A stretch of 64,000 bases of DNA from Fictibacillus sp. FJAT-27399 (GCF_001510655.1 NZ_LMVC01000002.1:966379-1030378); one strand, 5' to 3'; shown: positions 26,921 to 35,613, numbered from the stretch's first letter. A program made the numbers and translations. The notes: generated by a model from the sequence alone, not told the origin.

Positions 26921-26949
26921 TTGTCGAAATTTTTGCGGTGTTTCGACAT
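26921..26949. promoter_or_regulatory. Inverted pair of Spo0A-box-like sites
   Basis: TTGTCGAAA and TTTCGACAT, at 26921 and 26941, form an 8-bp perfect palindrome around 11 nt. Each arm contains TGTCGAA, the core of the Spo0A box. The pair lies about 80 bp upstream of yqzD and 290 bp upstream of the glucan operon. Confidence 0.5.
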
Positions 26950-26996
26950 CCCCTTCGGCCTCTTATTTAGCAAACTGCTGCATCTGCTCAAAGATT

Positions 26997-27113
26997 TGTA
27001 GAAAAATGACGATTTTTAATACTATTCAGTAAATAGTTTGTAAAGCAAACGGTTTCAAAAAATTTACAAAGCTTATTCTATCAGACATGCTAAGCAATCT
27101 ACATTTTTCTACA
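26997..27113. repeat. 12-bp inverted repeat with 93-nt spacing upstream of the glucan operon
   Basis: TGTAGAAAAATG (26997-27008) and its exact complement CATTTTTCTACA (27102-27113) flank the cre site. TGTAGAA differs from the Spo0A core by one base. Between them lies a further TTTGTAAA/TTTACAAA pair (27037-27044 and 27063-27070). Confidence 0.55.
27044..27058. promoter_or_regulatory. cre site (CcpA binding)
   Basis: The minus strand reads TTGAAACCGTTTGCT, which satisfies every position of the Bacillus cre consensus WTGNAANCGNWNNCW. It lies about 100 bp upstream of the candidate promoter of a carbohydrate operon. Confidence 0.6.
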
Positions 27114-27124
27114 ATTTCCGTTTA

Positions 27125-27153
27125 TTGTGAAAAAAATTTTGTGATGATACGAT
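27125..27153 (+). promoter_or_regulatory. Candidate promoter of the glucan operon
   Basis: TTGTGA (27125-27130) and TACGAT (27148-27153) have a 17-nt spacer, and a TGA just before the -10 makes it an extended -10 element. A start point near 27160 leaves an 80-nt leader. Confidence 0.5.
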
Positions 27154-27239
27154 TACTTCAAATTAATAGGGAGGCATATAAATACTATTCTGCAAGATGT
27201 AATAGACCAATGTCTAACTAAACGACCGGGGGGAAAAAA

Positions 27240-27905
27240 ATGATTAATGAGATCGTCAAAATGAAGGAAAAGGGTCTTACCCTTCAGCAGATCGCCGAAA
27301 AGATGAACCTCTCACTCGGCAAAGTGCAATACCGGTGGAACAAGTATCGGCAAGAAGCTGGAAAAGTGAGGGAAGAGGAGAATGCAGAGGAACTGATTCT
27401 GGCAGATCCTCCAAAACAGGAGCATAGCATCCAGTGGGTGATGCCATACGAATTTGACGAAGATACTTTGTTTGCCATGGTTCAGTCCCCAACGAGTATT
27501 TATGTATACTGGAGTATTTCGTCCATGAAGCAAAAGATGGTTGAACATCACTTCAGAACACCCTGGAGTGAACTGCCTAAACGAATGAAAATCTATGATG
27601 TAACAGATATCATCTTCCAGGGTCATAACGCACACCGAAACTTTGAAATCGAGATCCCTGAGATGACCAACAACTGGTTTATCCAGCACTTGGAACCTGA
27701 TCGTACCTACGTCATTGATGTAGGAACAAGAACGTTTGATGGAAGCTTCTTCACAGTGCTTAGATCTAATCCTGTAGAGACACCAAGGGACCAGTCAAAT
27801 GAACACCGTACCGGGAGCGTTATGAACTGGAAGAATGGTAACGCTGATGTACCAGAATGGATGGAAAATTTCAGCAGTTATTCATACTATCAAAAAATCA
27901 GATAG
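27240..27905 (+). CDS. DUF4912 protein with N-terminal helix-turn-helix-like segment
   Basis: This is a 221-residue protein of the DUF4912 family. Residues 1-40 look like a helix-turn-helix (MKEKGLTLQQIAEKMNLSLGKVQYRWNKY). Residues 60-185 form the DUF4912 domain (VQSPTSIYVYWSISS..WFIQHLEPDRTYVIDVGT), a beta-sandwich-like module often found near glucan enzymes. It could bind carbohydrate, DNA or both; this is inference. A GGGGGG site precedes the ATG. It is the first gene of a four-gene operon with GH57, nucleotidyltransferase and GH15 proteins. Confidence 0.82.
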   Translation: MINEIVKMKEKGLTLQQIAEKMNLSLGKVQYRWNKYRQEAGKVREEENAEELILADPPKQEHSIQWVMPYEFDEDTLFAMVQSPTSIYVYWSISSMKQKMVEHHFRTPWSELPKRMKIYDVTDIIFQGHNAHRNFEIEIPEMTNNWFIQHLEPDRTYVIDVGTRTFDGSFFTVLRSNPVETPRDQSNEHRTGSVMNWKNGNADVPEWMENFSSYSYYQKIR

Positions 27906-27918
27906 GAGCTCTAAATCA

Positions 27919-30696
27919 ATGAAAAGTGGCTATTTCACATTTATACTGCATGCCCATCTTCCCTACGTAAAGCACAGAGAGGCTAACCGGCTCGAAGAAC
28001 GATGGGTGTTCGAAGCAATGACAGAGACCTACATCCCGCTGCTTTGGGTGCTTGAGCGTCAGCCTGAAGGCTTCACCTGGAGTATTTCCTTTTCGCCGCC
28101 GGTGATGGAAATGCTGGCAGACCCTGTACTGCAAAGAAGATATTTGGAGTATCTGGATAGTACGGAAAATCTCATTAAAAAAGAAAAACTTCGCACTCTC
28201 GATCAAGACGAAGCGAAAGCCATCCAATTTTACAGTGAGCGTTATAAGAACATTCGGGACACATTTTTTAAATGGAACCAGAATCTGCTCAATGGTTTTA
28301 AACATTACCATTCGGCGGGAGCACTCGAATGCTTCACAACAGCGGCTACACATACGTTCTTACCTTACGTTCAGACCCGCGAAGCCTTACATGCTCAAAT
28401 CGATATGGGTATCGCAACATTTAAACATCATTTCGGTGAAAAACCTAAAGGATTCTGGCTCCCGGAGTGTGCGTACACTCCCGGCATCGATCAGCTGCTC
28501 CATCAGAAAGGGATCTTGTACACATTTGTCGATGAACAAACGCTCCTGAACAGCAGCCCCAAATCTGCACGAGGCATCGGTTCCCCCGTCTACTCGCCGC
28601 ATGGAGTGGCACTATTTCCAAGAAACCGCGAAATATCCGGAAAAGTATGGAGTTCGGTGAACGGTTATCCGGGTGATGTAGACTACCGTGAATTTTACCG
28701 GGATATCGCCTATAACAGGGAGCTTGATTATATCCTTCCTCATATCCATCCAGAAGGAATCAGGATCGATACCGGCCTGAAATATCACCGGATCACAGGT
28801 CCCGTCGAAGATAAACAGATCTATGTCCGTGAATGGGCAGAAGGAAAAATAAGACAGCACGCAGAGCACTTTACAGAGACGATAGAAACCCGGCTCAGAG
28901 AAAAGGAAGACGAATGCTTCCCTCCTCATCTTATTACGGCACCTTTTGATGCTGAATTGTTCGGGCACTGGTGGTTCGAGGGTACAGATTGGATCTCTGC
29001 GTTTCAGCAGGCAAGTGCCGGGAGAGTAGAATGGATTACTCCATCTGAATTTATAAGCCGCCATTATCGTGACCTTGAAACTGTACACGCTTCTTTTTCA
29101 ACTTGGGGACGCAATGAATACGGAGAAGTCTGGTTAAATGAGAAGAATGCGTGGATGTACCGGCATCTGCATAAATGTGAAAGAGAGATCATATCAGCCG
29201 TTGCGCTGCACTCGCCGCTCACACCTGTTACAAAACGCTACGTTCAACAGTTGATTAGGGAATGGATGCTGGCTGCCAGCTCAGACTGGGCATTTATCAT
29301 TGATAATGAAACATCAGCACAGTATGCCAATGAGCGTTTTAAAACCCACATTGAACGATTCCATACCATCAAGGAACTGTTACAGCAAACTCCAAATAAT
29401 ACTGCATCAATCGAAGCTTTTGAAAAGGATTTCCCATTTTTAAAAAGTATTGATACAAGTTATTTTGAAACTACGCATGACCTCTATATACAGCAGCACT
29501 ACAACCAGAAGCCTGAACAAGAAAAACGAAAAATCCTTATGCTATCCTGGGAGTTTCCGCCAATGGTAGTCGGCGGGCTCGCCCGTCATGTATTTGATCT
29601 AGCCAAAACGCTTGTTAAACAAGGCCACGAGGTCCATGTCGTCACATGCCATGTAGACGGTTACCCTGACTATGAGATCAACCAGGGAATATATGTTTAT
29701 CGAGTAAGGTCCAATCAGCCTCAGACCGAGGAGTTCTTCCACTGGACGGGCAGCCTGAACCTTGCGATCGCCGATCAAGGGAGAGAACTTTCCAAAAAAA
29801 TTGATTTTGATTGCATTCATGCCCATGACTGGCTTGTCAGTGTGGCCGCTAAAGGATTAAAACAGGAACTGAATATCCCGCTGATCGCAACGATCCATGC
29901 GACCGAACATGGCCGCAACAATGGAATTCATAACGCCCTTCAATATGAGATCAATCAAAAAGAGTGGGAACTTTGCTATGAAGCGAGCCAAGTCATCGTG
30001 TGCAGCCCATATATGAAAAAAGAAGTTGCCGCGGTGTTCAGGTTACCTGAAGAAAAGATTCATATCCTTCCAAACGGGGTTGATCCTGAACTGATTCAGA
30101 CAGAAGAGGTTTTGGATGGTTTCCGTTTTAAAGAGCACCATGAAATCCTTGTTTTCTCAGTAGGGCGTGTAGTAAAAGAAAAAGGATTCCAGACCATCAT
30201 CGAAGCCGCTCATCTGGTCAAACAGAGGATGGGCAACATCAAGTTTATGATTGCCGGCAAAGGTCCGATGCTGGATGAATACCGCGATCGAATTCATAGG
30301 GAGGGACTTGAAGATTACGTTACTTTTACCGGTTTTGTATCAGATGATGACAGAAACCGGATCCTGTCGGAATGCGATATTGCGTTATTTCCGAGCCTGT
30401 ATGAACCGTTCGGCATTGTTGCCCTGGAAGGGATGGTGGCAGGAAAAGCAACCGTTGTTTCAGATACGGGCGGACTGAGAGACATTATCCGCCATGAAGA
30501 GACCGGGCTGAAAATCTATCCCGGCAATCCGGAAAGTCTGGCATGGGCAGTTCTGACGCTTGCTCAAGATGAACATTTACGGCGCACTCTCGCCATCAAC
30601 GGCAAGAGAGAAGCGGAAACCGTATTTAACTGGAAAGAAATTGCTCAACAAACAAGCGCATTGTATGAACAATGTTTAGAAAAAAATCCGGTATAA
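27919..30696 (+). CDS. Fusion of GH57/DUF1957 glucan branching-type domain and GT4 glycosyltransferase
   Basis: This is a 925-residue two-enzyme fusion. Residues 1 to about 520 are a GH57 (DUF1957) domain starting LHAHLPYVKH. Its expected nucleophile is Glu183 (WLPECAYTPG) and its acid Asp344 (APFDAELFGHWWFEG), as in bacterial and archaeal 1,4-alpha-glucan branching enzymes. From about residue 535 a GT-B glycosyltransferase follows (LSWEFPPMVVGGLARHV, then SVGRVVKEKGF and PSLYEPFGIVALEGM), resembling glycogen synthase-like GT4 enzymes. There is no signal peptide, so it acts in the cytosol. The start at 27919 has TAGGAG upstream. It probably elongates and branches an alpha-glucan. Confidence 0.88.
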   Translation: MKSGYFTFILHAHLPYVKHREANRLEERWVFEAMTETYIPLLWVLERQPEGFTWSISFSPPVMEMLADPVLQRRYLEYLDSTENLIKKEKLRTLDQDEAKAIQFYSERYKNIRDTFFKWNQNLLNGFKHYHSAGALECFTTAATHTFLPYVQTREALHAQIDMGIATFKHHFGEKPKGFWLPECAYTPGIDQLLHQKGILYTFVDEQTLLNSSPKSARGIGSPVYSPHGVALFPRNREISGKVWSSVNGYPGDVDYREFYRDIAYNRELDYILPHIHPEGIRIDTGLKYHRITGPVEDKQIYVREWAEGKIRQHAEHFTETIETRLREKEDECFPPHLITAPFDAELFGHWWFEGTDWISAFQQASAGRVEWITPSEFISRHYRDLETVHASFSTWGRNEYGEVWLNEKNAWMYRHLHKCEREIISAVALHSPLTPVTKRYVQQLIREWMLAASSDWAFIIDNETSAQYANERFKTHIERFHTIKELLQQTPNNTASIEAFEKDFPFLKSIDTSYFETTHDLYIQQHYNQKPEQEKRKILMLSWEFPPMVVGGLARHVFDLAKTLVKQGHEVHVVTCHVDGYPDYEINQGIYVYRVRSNQPQTEEFFHWTGSLNLAIADQGRELSKKIDFDCIHAHDWLVSVAAKGLKQELNIPLIATIHATEHGRNNGIHNALQYEINQKEWELCYEASQVIVCSPYMKKEVAAVFRLPEEKIHILPNGVDPELIQTEEVLDGFRFKEHHEILVFSVGRVVKEKGFQTIIEAAHLVKQRMGNIKFMIAGKGPMLDEYRDRIHREGLEDYVTFTGFVSDDDRNRILSECDIALFPSLYEPFGIVALEGMVAGKATVVSDTGGLRDIIRHEETGLKIYPGNPESLAWAVLTLAQDEHLRRTLAINGKREAETVFNWKEIAQQTSALYEQCLEKNPV

Positions 30697-30710
30697 GGGG
30701 CTGTGTATAA

Positions 30711-33122
30711 ATGAAAGGTGTAATAATGGCTGGGGGAAAAGGAACCCGTCTTCGTCCACTGACTTGCAATCTGCCTAAACCAATGGTGCCGCTGCTGCAT
30801 AAACCCGTAATGGAGTACAGCATTGAGCTGCTGAAAAAATATGGCATCACGGATATCGCAGTAACGCTGCATTATATGCCAGAGGCCATCAAAAATTATT
30901 TTGGAGATGGCAGTGACTTTGGCGTTAACCTTCATTATTTTGAGGAAACGACGCCGCTAGGGACAGCAGGGAGCATTAAAAACGCAGAAGATTTCTTGGA
31001 TGAGCGCTTCATCGTGATCAGCGGTGATGCCTTGACGGATTTTGATCTACTAAAGGGAATCCAATACCATCAGGAAAAGGACGCCCTCGTTACGATCTTT
31101 ATGAAACAGGTCGAATCTCCGCTTGAATACGGTGTGATCATGACCAATCAGAACGGAGAGATCATCCGTTTCCTTGAAAAACCAAGCTGGAATGAAGTAT
31201 TCAGCGATACAGTCAACACCGGCATTTATGTCCTCGAACCGGAAATTTTTCAATATATGGAGAAGGAATTTCAGACGGATTTCAGCAAAGACTTGTTCCC
31301 TCTCCTGATGAAAGAAGAGCGGCCATTGTATGGCTACCCGGCAGAAGGCTACTGGTCGGATATCGGAAGCCTCCATCAGTACCGGCAATCACACCGCGAC
31401 ATGCTGGATGGCCTTGTCAACCTGCCGTTCTCAGGGCATGAGATCGACCAGGGAATCTGGGTCGGGAACAATGTTGTCATTGAAGACGGCGCAAAACTCG
31501 AACGGCCGGTACATATTGCGGATGGAACAGTCGTCAGGGCAGGAGCGGATATAAAAAGCTATTCTGTCATTGGCCGGAATAATGTCATTTCTTCTCAAGC
31601 GTCATTAAAGAAAAGCATTCTTTGGCATGATGTTTATGTGGGATCCGAAAGCGAGCTGAGGGGTGCAACCATTGCAAATGGAACGATGGTCGAGCAGGGA
31701 GCAGCGATCTACGAGCATGCTGTTGTCGGCGATCATTGCAAGATCGGAAAACGCTCCACTTTAAAGCCGGAAGTGAAAATCTGGCCGGAAAAAGAGATCT
31801 ATGATGAAGCACTTGTGCATACTTCATTGATCTGGGGAAGAAAAGCGACCAAGTCATTGTTCGGCAGCCGCGGGGTCTCAGGGATCGCCAATGTAGAGAT
31901 CACACCTGATTATATCGCAAGACTTGCTTCTGCGTATGGAGCTGTGCTGCCTTACGGTTCCAACATCGCGATCGCCAGTGATTCTCATTCTTTCTCCGGA
32001 ATGATTAAACAGGCCTTTATCCAGGGATTGTTGTCATCTGGGGTAAATACTCTTGATACGAGCCCTACGGTAGCTCCTGTCGTCCGTTTTGCGATTGAGA
32101 TGGATAATCTTCAAGGCGGTGTCTACATCCGTTTTTCAAACAGAGGCGGAGAAAAGCAAGTGTTAATCGAGTTCTATGACCACAAAGGCCTGCCGATCCA
32201 TCCTGATCAGGAACGGAAGATCGAGAATGCTTATTGGCAAGAAGATTACCGACGTGCCGCTTTTGACATGATCGGCAAAAGTACCTACAACAATTATAAA
32301 AACGAAGAATATATTGAAGCCCTTTTACAGACCGTCAATAAAAAAAGAATCAGAAATTCAAAGTTTCGAATCGTTGTAAACTATAATCACCAGCCGTATC
32401 TCAGCTTTATTCCTATCCTTTTTCATAAATTGGATTGTGAGTTCTTGACCGTTCCATCTGAGACGGGACCTGAGGAAATGGCTTCCTTTGTCAGAGTGAC
32501 GAATGCCAATCTTGGGATTCTTGTCGGTGAGGCCGGAGAAACGCTCAGCCTGATCACGGAGTCTGGAAAACTGCTCGATGAGGAAACGATGCTTTCTCTA
32601 TATGTTCTCGTGACGTTTTACGAAGGAAAACAACACGAAATGGCTATCCCGGTCTATGGTTCTTCTGACCTTGACAGCCTGGCAGGCCGTTTGAACGGAA
32701 GGCTCATCCGCACGAAAGCCAATCCTCGATCCATTATGGAAGTCGGCACCGGGGTGATGAATTTTCAGTACGACGCCCAGTATGCACTCATTCACATCCT
32801 GGAGATGATGGCTACCCAGAAGATCACACTGTCAGAACTAGTAGGGTTGCTGCCAAATGTGAATATGCTGAGAGAGTATGTTCCTTGTCCATGGGATAAA
32901 AAGGGAAAAGTCATGAGAAAGCTTATGGAGGATATCCGTGATAATAAAGTGGAACTCGTCGACGGCATCAAAGTCTTTCATCCTGAAGGCGGCTGGACAC
33001 TGATTCTTCCGGATGTAGAACAGCCGGTCTTCACTGTGTATTCGCAGGGATCGAACATGGATCAGGCGAAAGAAGCTGCAGCTGAGTTCATCGATAAAAT
33101 CCGGCTGTATCAGAAGGTTTAA
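30711..33122 (+). CDS. Sugar-phosphate nucleotidyltransferase fused to left-handed helix and degenerate phosphohexomutase domain
   Basis: This is an 803-residue protein. Residues 1-235 are a nucleotidyltransferase (VIMAGGKGTRLRPLT, LPKPMVPLLHKPV, SGDALTDFD), of the mannose-1-phosphate guanylyltransferase or glucose-1-phosphate type. Residues 250-370 show hexapeptide repeats of a left-handed beta helix. Residues 380-803 align with alpha-phosphohexomutases but have lost the key motifs: TASHNP is replaced by RFSNRG and the metal loop DGDADR by GEAGET. The mutase half is therefore probably regulatory or structural. It lies 14 nt after the GH57-GT gene and most likely supplies its sugar nucleotide. 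Confidence 0.87.
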   Translation: MKGVIMAGGKGTRLRPLTCNLPKPMVPLLHKPVMEYSIELLKKYGITDIAVTLHYMPEAIKNYFGDGSDFGVNLHYFEETTPLGTAGSIKNAEDFLDERFIVISGDALTDFDLLKGIQYHQEKDALVTIFMKQVESPLEYGVIMTNQNGEIIRFLEKPSWNEVFSDTVNTGIYVLEPEIFQYMEKEFQTDFSKDLFPLLMKEERPLYGYPAEGYWSDIGSLHQYRQSHRDMLDGLVNLPFSGHEIDQGIWVGNNVVIEDGAKLERPVHIADGTVVRAGADIKSYSVIGRNNVISSQASLKKSILWHDVYVGSESELRGATIANGTMVEQGAAIYEHAVVGDHCKIGKRSTLKPEVKIWPEKEIYDEALVHTSLIWGRKATKSLFGSRGVSGIANVEITPDYIARLASAYGAVLPYGSNIAIASDSHSFSGMIKQAFIQGLLSSGVNTLDTSPTVAPVVRFAIEMDNLQGGVYIRFSNRGGEKQVLIEFYDHKGLPIHPDQERKIENAYWQEDYRRAAFDMIGKSTYNNYKNEEYIEALLQTVNKKRIRNSKFRIVVNYNHQPYLSFIPILFHKLDCEFLTVPSETGPEEMASFVRVTNANLGILVGEAGETLSLITESGKLLDEETMLSLYVLVTFYEGKQHEMAIPVYGSSDLDSLAGRLNGRLIRTKANPRSIMEVGTGVMNFQYDAQYALIHILEMMATQKITLSELVGLLPNVNMLREYVPCPWDKKGKVMRKLMEDIRDNKVELVDGIKVFHPEGGWTLILPDVEQPVFTVYSQGSNMDQAKEAAAEFIDKIRLYQKV

Positions 33123-33128
33123 TGGATC

Positions 33129-35096
33129 ATGCCGAGGCAGCTTGTAGCCGGAAACGGAAAAATTCTCGTAAACATTGATCAGCACCTTCAGATTAGAGAC
33201 ATTTATTATCCTTATGTCGGACAGCAAAATCACGTTCAGGGACATGCAAACAGAGTGGGGATATGGTCAGATGGCCATTTCTCCTGGCTGTCTTCGGAAC
33301 ACTGGAGCGTCCATACGGACTATCATAAGGATTCTCTTGTAACCTGCTGTACGGCTGAAAACAAACAGATGGGCATTCGCCTTGTATTTGAAGACGGTGT
33401 TCATCAGCGTGAAAATATGTTTTTGCGCCGAATAAAAGTGACGAACACCTCGAAGAGGGAAAAGAAAATCCGGCTCTTTTTTCATCAGGATTTAAATATT
33501 TATGAGACAGAGGTTGGAGATACTGCTTTTTACGCCCCGGATTCAAGGTCTATTATCCATTACAAAAAGAATCGCTATTTTTTGTTTAATGCTCTTTTTG
33601 GAGATAATGGCATATCACAGTATACGACAGGAATCAAACGGTTCCAAAGCGCTGAAGGAACATGGAAGGATGCCGAGGATGGATCGCTGCACATTAATCC
33701 GATCGCCCAGGGATCTGTAGACAGCACCTTTTCTGTGGAACATGAAGTTCGAGGAGAAGAAACCGTTGAAGCCTTTTATTGGATGACCATTGGGAGGAAC
33801 AGGGAAGAGATCCTTGCACTGAACGAATACATCAAAGAAATCGGACCATCATTGACTATTGATAAGATCATGATCTACTGGAGGAGATGGGCGAATAAAT
33901 CACCGCTGCCAGATACAGATCTGGAGGAAGAGATTTTAGCTCTGTATAAACGGAGCCTGCTCATTGTCCGTACTCAGACTAATGAAAATGGCTATATCAT
34001 GGCTGCCAATGATTCTGACATCCAGCAATATAACCGGGATCATTACAGCTATATGTGGCCGAGGGACGGTGCACTTGTGGCAGCGGCAATCGCCAAAGCC
34101 GGCTATCAGGGGATGGTGAAAAATTTCTATAGAAGGTGTGCAGACGTGCTGACAAAAGAAGGTTTTCTGCACCATAAATACAATCCAGACGGCTCGATCG
34201 GTTCAAGCTGGCATCCGACTGTCGGAAAAGACGGGAAAGAACAGCTGCCGATACAAGAGGATGAAACGGCACTCGTATTATGGGCGTTTTGGGAGCACTA
34301 TAAAGAGACCGGGGATATCGAATTTGCCCAATCTCTTTACCGATCGCTTATAAGGCCGGGTGCCCGTTTTCTTCTTCAGTTCATGGATGAGGAGCTTGAT
34401 CTGCCCAATCCGTCCTATGACTTGTGGGAAGAAAGAAGGGGAGTCTTTTCGTTTACGTGCTCAGCTGTTTACGGCGGTTTGATGGCAGCTCACTCTTTTG
34501 CTCTTTTATTTGGGGAAGATGACAGGGCTGCAAGGTACAAAGCGGGAGCAGAGCGCGTAAAAAAAGGAATGGAGAACCATCTTTACGATCAAGAAGCCGG
34601 ACGGTTCCTCCGGGGAATTTACTTGAACGAGGAAAATCGGGAAATAACGAAAGATTATACGATAGAAAGCAGCATGTACGGCTTGTTTGCATTCGGTGTT
34701 TTTTCCGCCAATGATGAAAGAGTGCAGTCTACGATGGAGGCGATTGAGCGGGAACTGTATATCAAAACACCGATTGGCGGAGTCGCAAGGTATTTTAACG
34801 ATTATTATTTTCAGCAGACCCATGAAGTGGAGAAGGTGCCAGGCAATCCTTGGCTAATCTGTACACTGTGGCTTGCGAAATGGAAAATTGCTGCAGCCGT
34901 TGACCGGAACGGCCTCAAACAATGCAGGGAATACTTGCACTGGGTGGTCTCCCACGCATTTTCAAGCGGAGTTCTGCCTGAGCAGCTGCATCCATTCTCT
35001 GGTGAACCGCTGTCCGTCGCACCATTAACATGGTCCCACGCGACCTTCGTGGATGTCGTTGTCGATTATATTCAAGCTTATGAACGTCTTGAATAA
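33129..35096 (+). CDS. GH15 glucoamylase-like glycoside hydrolase
   Basis: This is a 655-residue GH15 protein. An N-terminal beta-sandwich (residues 1-260) is followed by an (alpha/alpha)6 catalytic barrel containing YMWPRDGALVAAAIA. Both catalytic carboxylates appear present: general acid near Glu434 (YDLWEERRG) and base near Glu618 (LPEQLHPFSGEPLS). No signal peptide is visible, so the substrate is intracellular, probably the polymer made by the upstream genes. It begins 6 nt after the nucleotidyltransferase gene, with only a weak ribosome site. It could instead be a trehalase-like or glucodextranase-like member. Confidence 0.88.
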   Translation: MPRQLVAGNGKILVNIDQHLQIRDIYYPYVGQQNHVQGHANRVGIWSDGHFSWLSSEHWSVHTDYHKDSLVTCCTAENKQMGIRLVFEDGVHQRENMFLRRIKVTNTSKREKKIRLFFHQDLNIYETEVGDTAFYAPDSRSIIHYKKNRYFLFNALFGDNGISQYTTGIKRFQSAEGTWKDAEDGSLHINPIAQGSVDSTFSVEHEVRGEETVEAFYWMTIGRNREEILALNEYIKEIGPSLTIDKIMIYWRRWANKSPLPDTDLEEEILALYKRSLLIVRTQTNENGYIMAANDSDIQQYNRDHYSYMWPRDGALVAAAIAKAGYQGMVKNFYRRCADVLTKEGFLHHKYNPDGSIGSSWHPTVGKDGKEQLPIQEDETALVLWAFWEHYKETGDIEFAQSLYRSLIRPGARFLLQFMDEELDLPNPSYDLWEERRGVFSFTCSAVYGGLMAAHSFALLFGEDDRAARYKAGAERVKKGMENHLYDQEAGRFLRGIYLNEENREITKDYTIESSMYGLFAFGVFSANDERVQSTMEAIERELYIKTPIGGVARYFNDYYFQQTHEVEKVPGNPWLICTLWLAKWKIAAAVDRNGLKQCREYLHWVVSHAFSSGVLPEQLHPFSGEPLSVAPLTWSHATFVDVVVDYIQAYERLE

Positions 35097-35103
35097 AATG
35101 CAC

Positions 35104-35132
35104 TTGCTGAAATTAAATGTGTCTGGTATTAT
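35104..35132 (+). promoter_or_regulatory. rpmG promoter
   Basis: TTGCTG (35104-35109) and TATTAT (35127-35132) have a 17-nt spacer and a TGG just upstream of the -10 (extended -10). Confidence 0.65.
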
Positions 35133-35215
35133 ATTAAAGTATGAATTAATTTGGAAACAAATCAATCAAAGCAGTACGCCATTTTTGTAATGGTTAAGGT
35201 TTGGAGGGAAAATAC

Positions 35216-35365
35216 ATGCGTGTAAACATCACTCTTGCTTGCACTGAAACTGGTGATCGCAACTATATTACGAAGAAAAACAAACGTAATAACCCAGAGC
35301 GCTTAGAGCTTAAAAAGTACAGCCCAAGACTAAAAAAATATACATTGCACCGTGAAACGAAGTAA
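35216..35365 (+). CDS. rpmG: 50S ribosomal protein L33
   Basis: This is a 49-residue ribosomal protein L33 of the large subunit. It has [16 protein letters not shown] in the middle and the usual TLHRETK end. Only one cysteine (Cys9) remains; the other three positions of the zinc ribbon are Thr or Ser or lost, so this is the zinc-independent form. A GGAGGG site lies 9 nt before the ATG. It has its own promoter and terminator. Confidence 0.95.
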   Translation: MRVNITLACTETGDRNYITKKNKRNNPERLELKKYSPRLKKYTLHRETK

Positions 35366-35372
35366 TGTAAGG

Positions 35373-35420
35373 AAAAGCCACCTAAATCCTTGGTAGACAA
35401 GGGATTAGGTGGCTTTTTTA
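35373..35420 (+). terminator. rpmG terminator
   Basis: The long stem AAAGCCACCTAAATCC(TTG)/GGATTAGGTGGCTTT is followed by a T-run. Confidence 0.92.
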
Positions 35421-35613
35421 TTTCCGTTTTTTCTCTTCATCACTTCTCCATTACCCTTTGATAATGAGCACATAGCTTTAAAGGGAGTGATAACGGCAGT
35501 CCTTGCTGTATGGAGGAAGTTTTGATGCAGGGAATAACAGTCAGTATACAGTTGCTGTTAGATAAGTAACTGGTAAAATAAGAATGAGAATGATTTATAA
35601 GAGGAGATGCGGT

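Noticed and set aside
33129-35096. Loss of the GH15 catalytic base (WSHATF region)
   Set aside because: The base in GH15 lies in the upstream (S/P)EQ motif, which is intact here at Glu618.
35150-35215. Zur box upstream of rpmG
   Set aside because: Only GTAAT-GG-TTA is present; the second half-site and the outer bases do not fit the operator.
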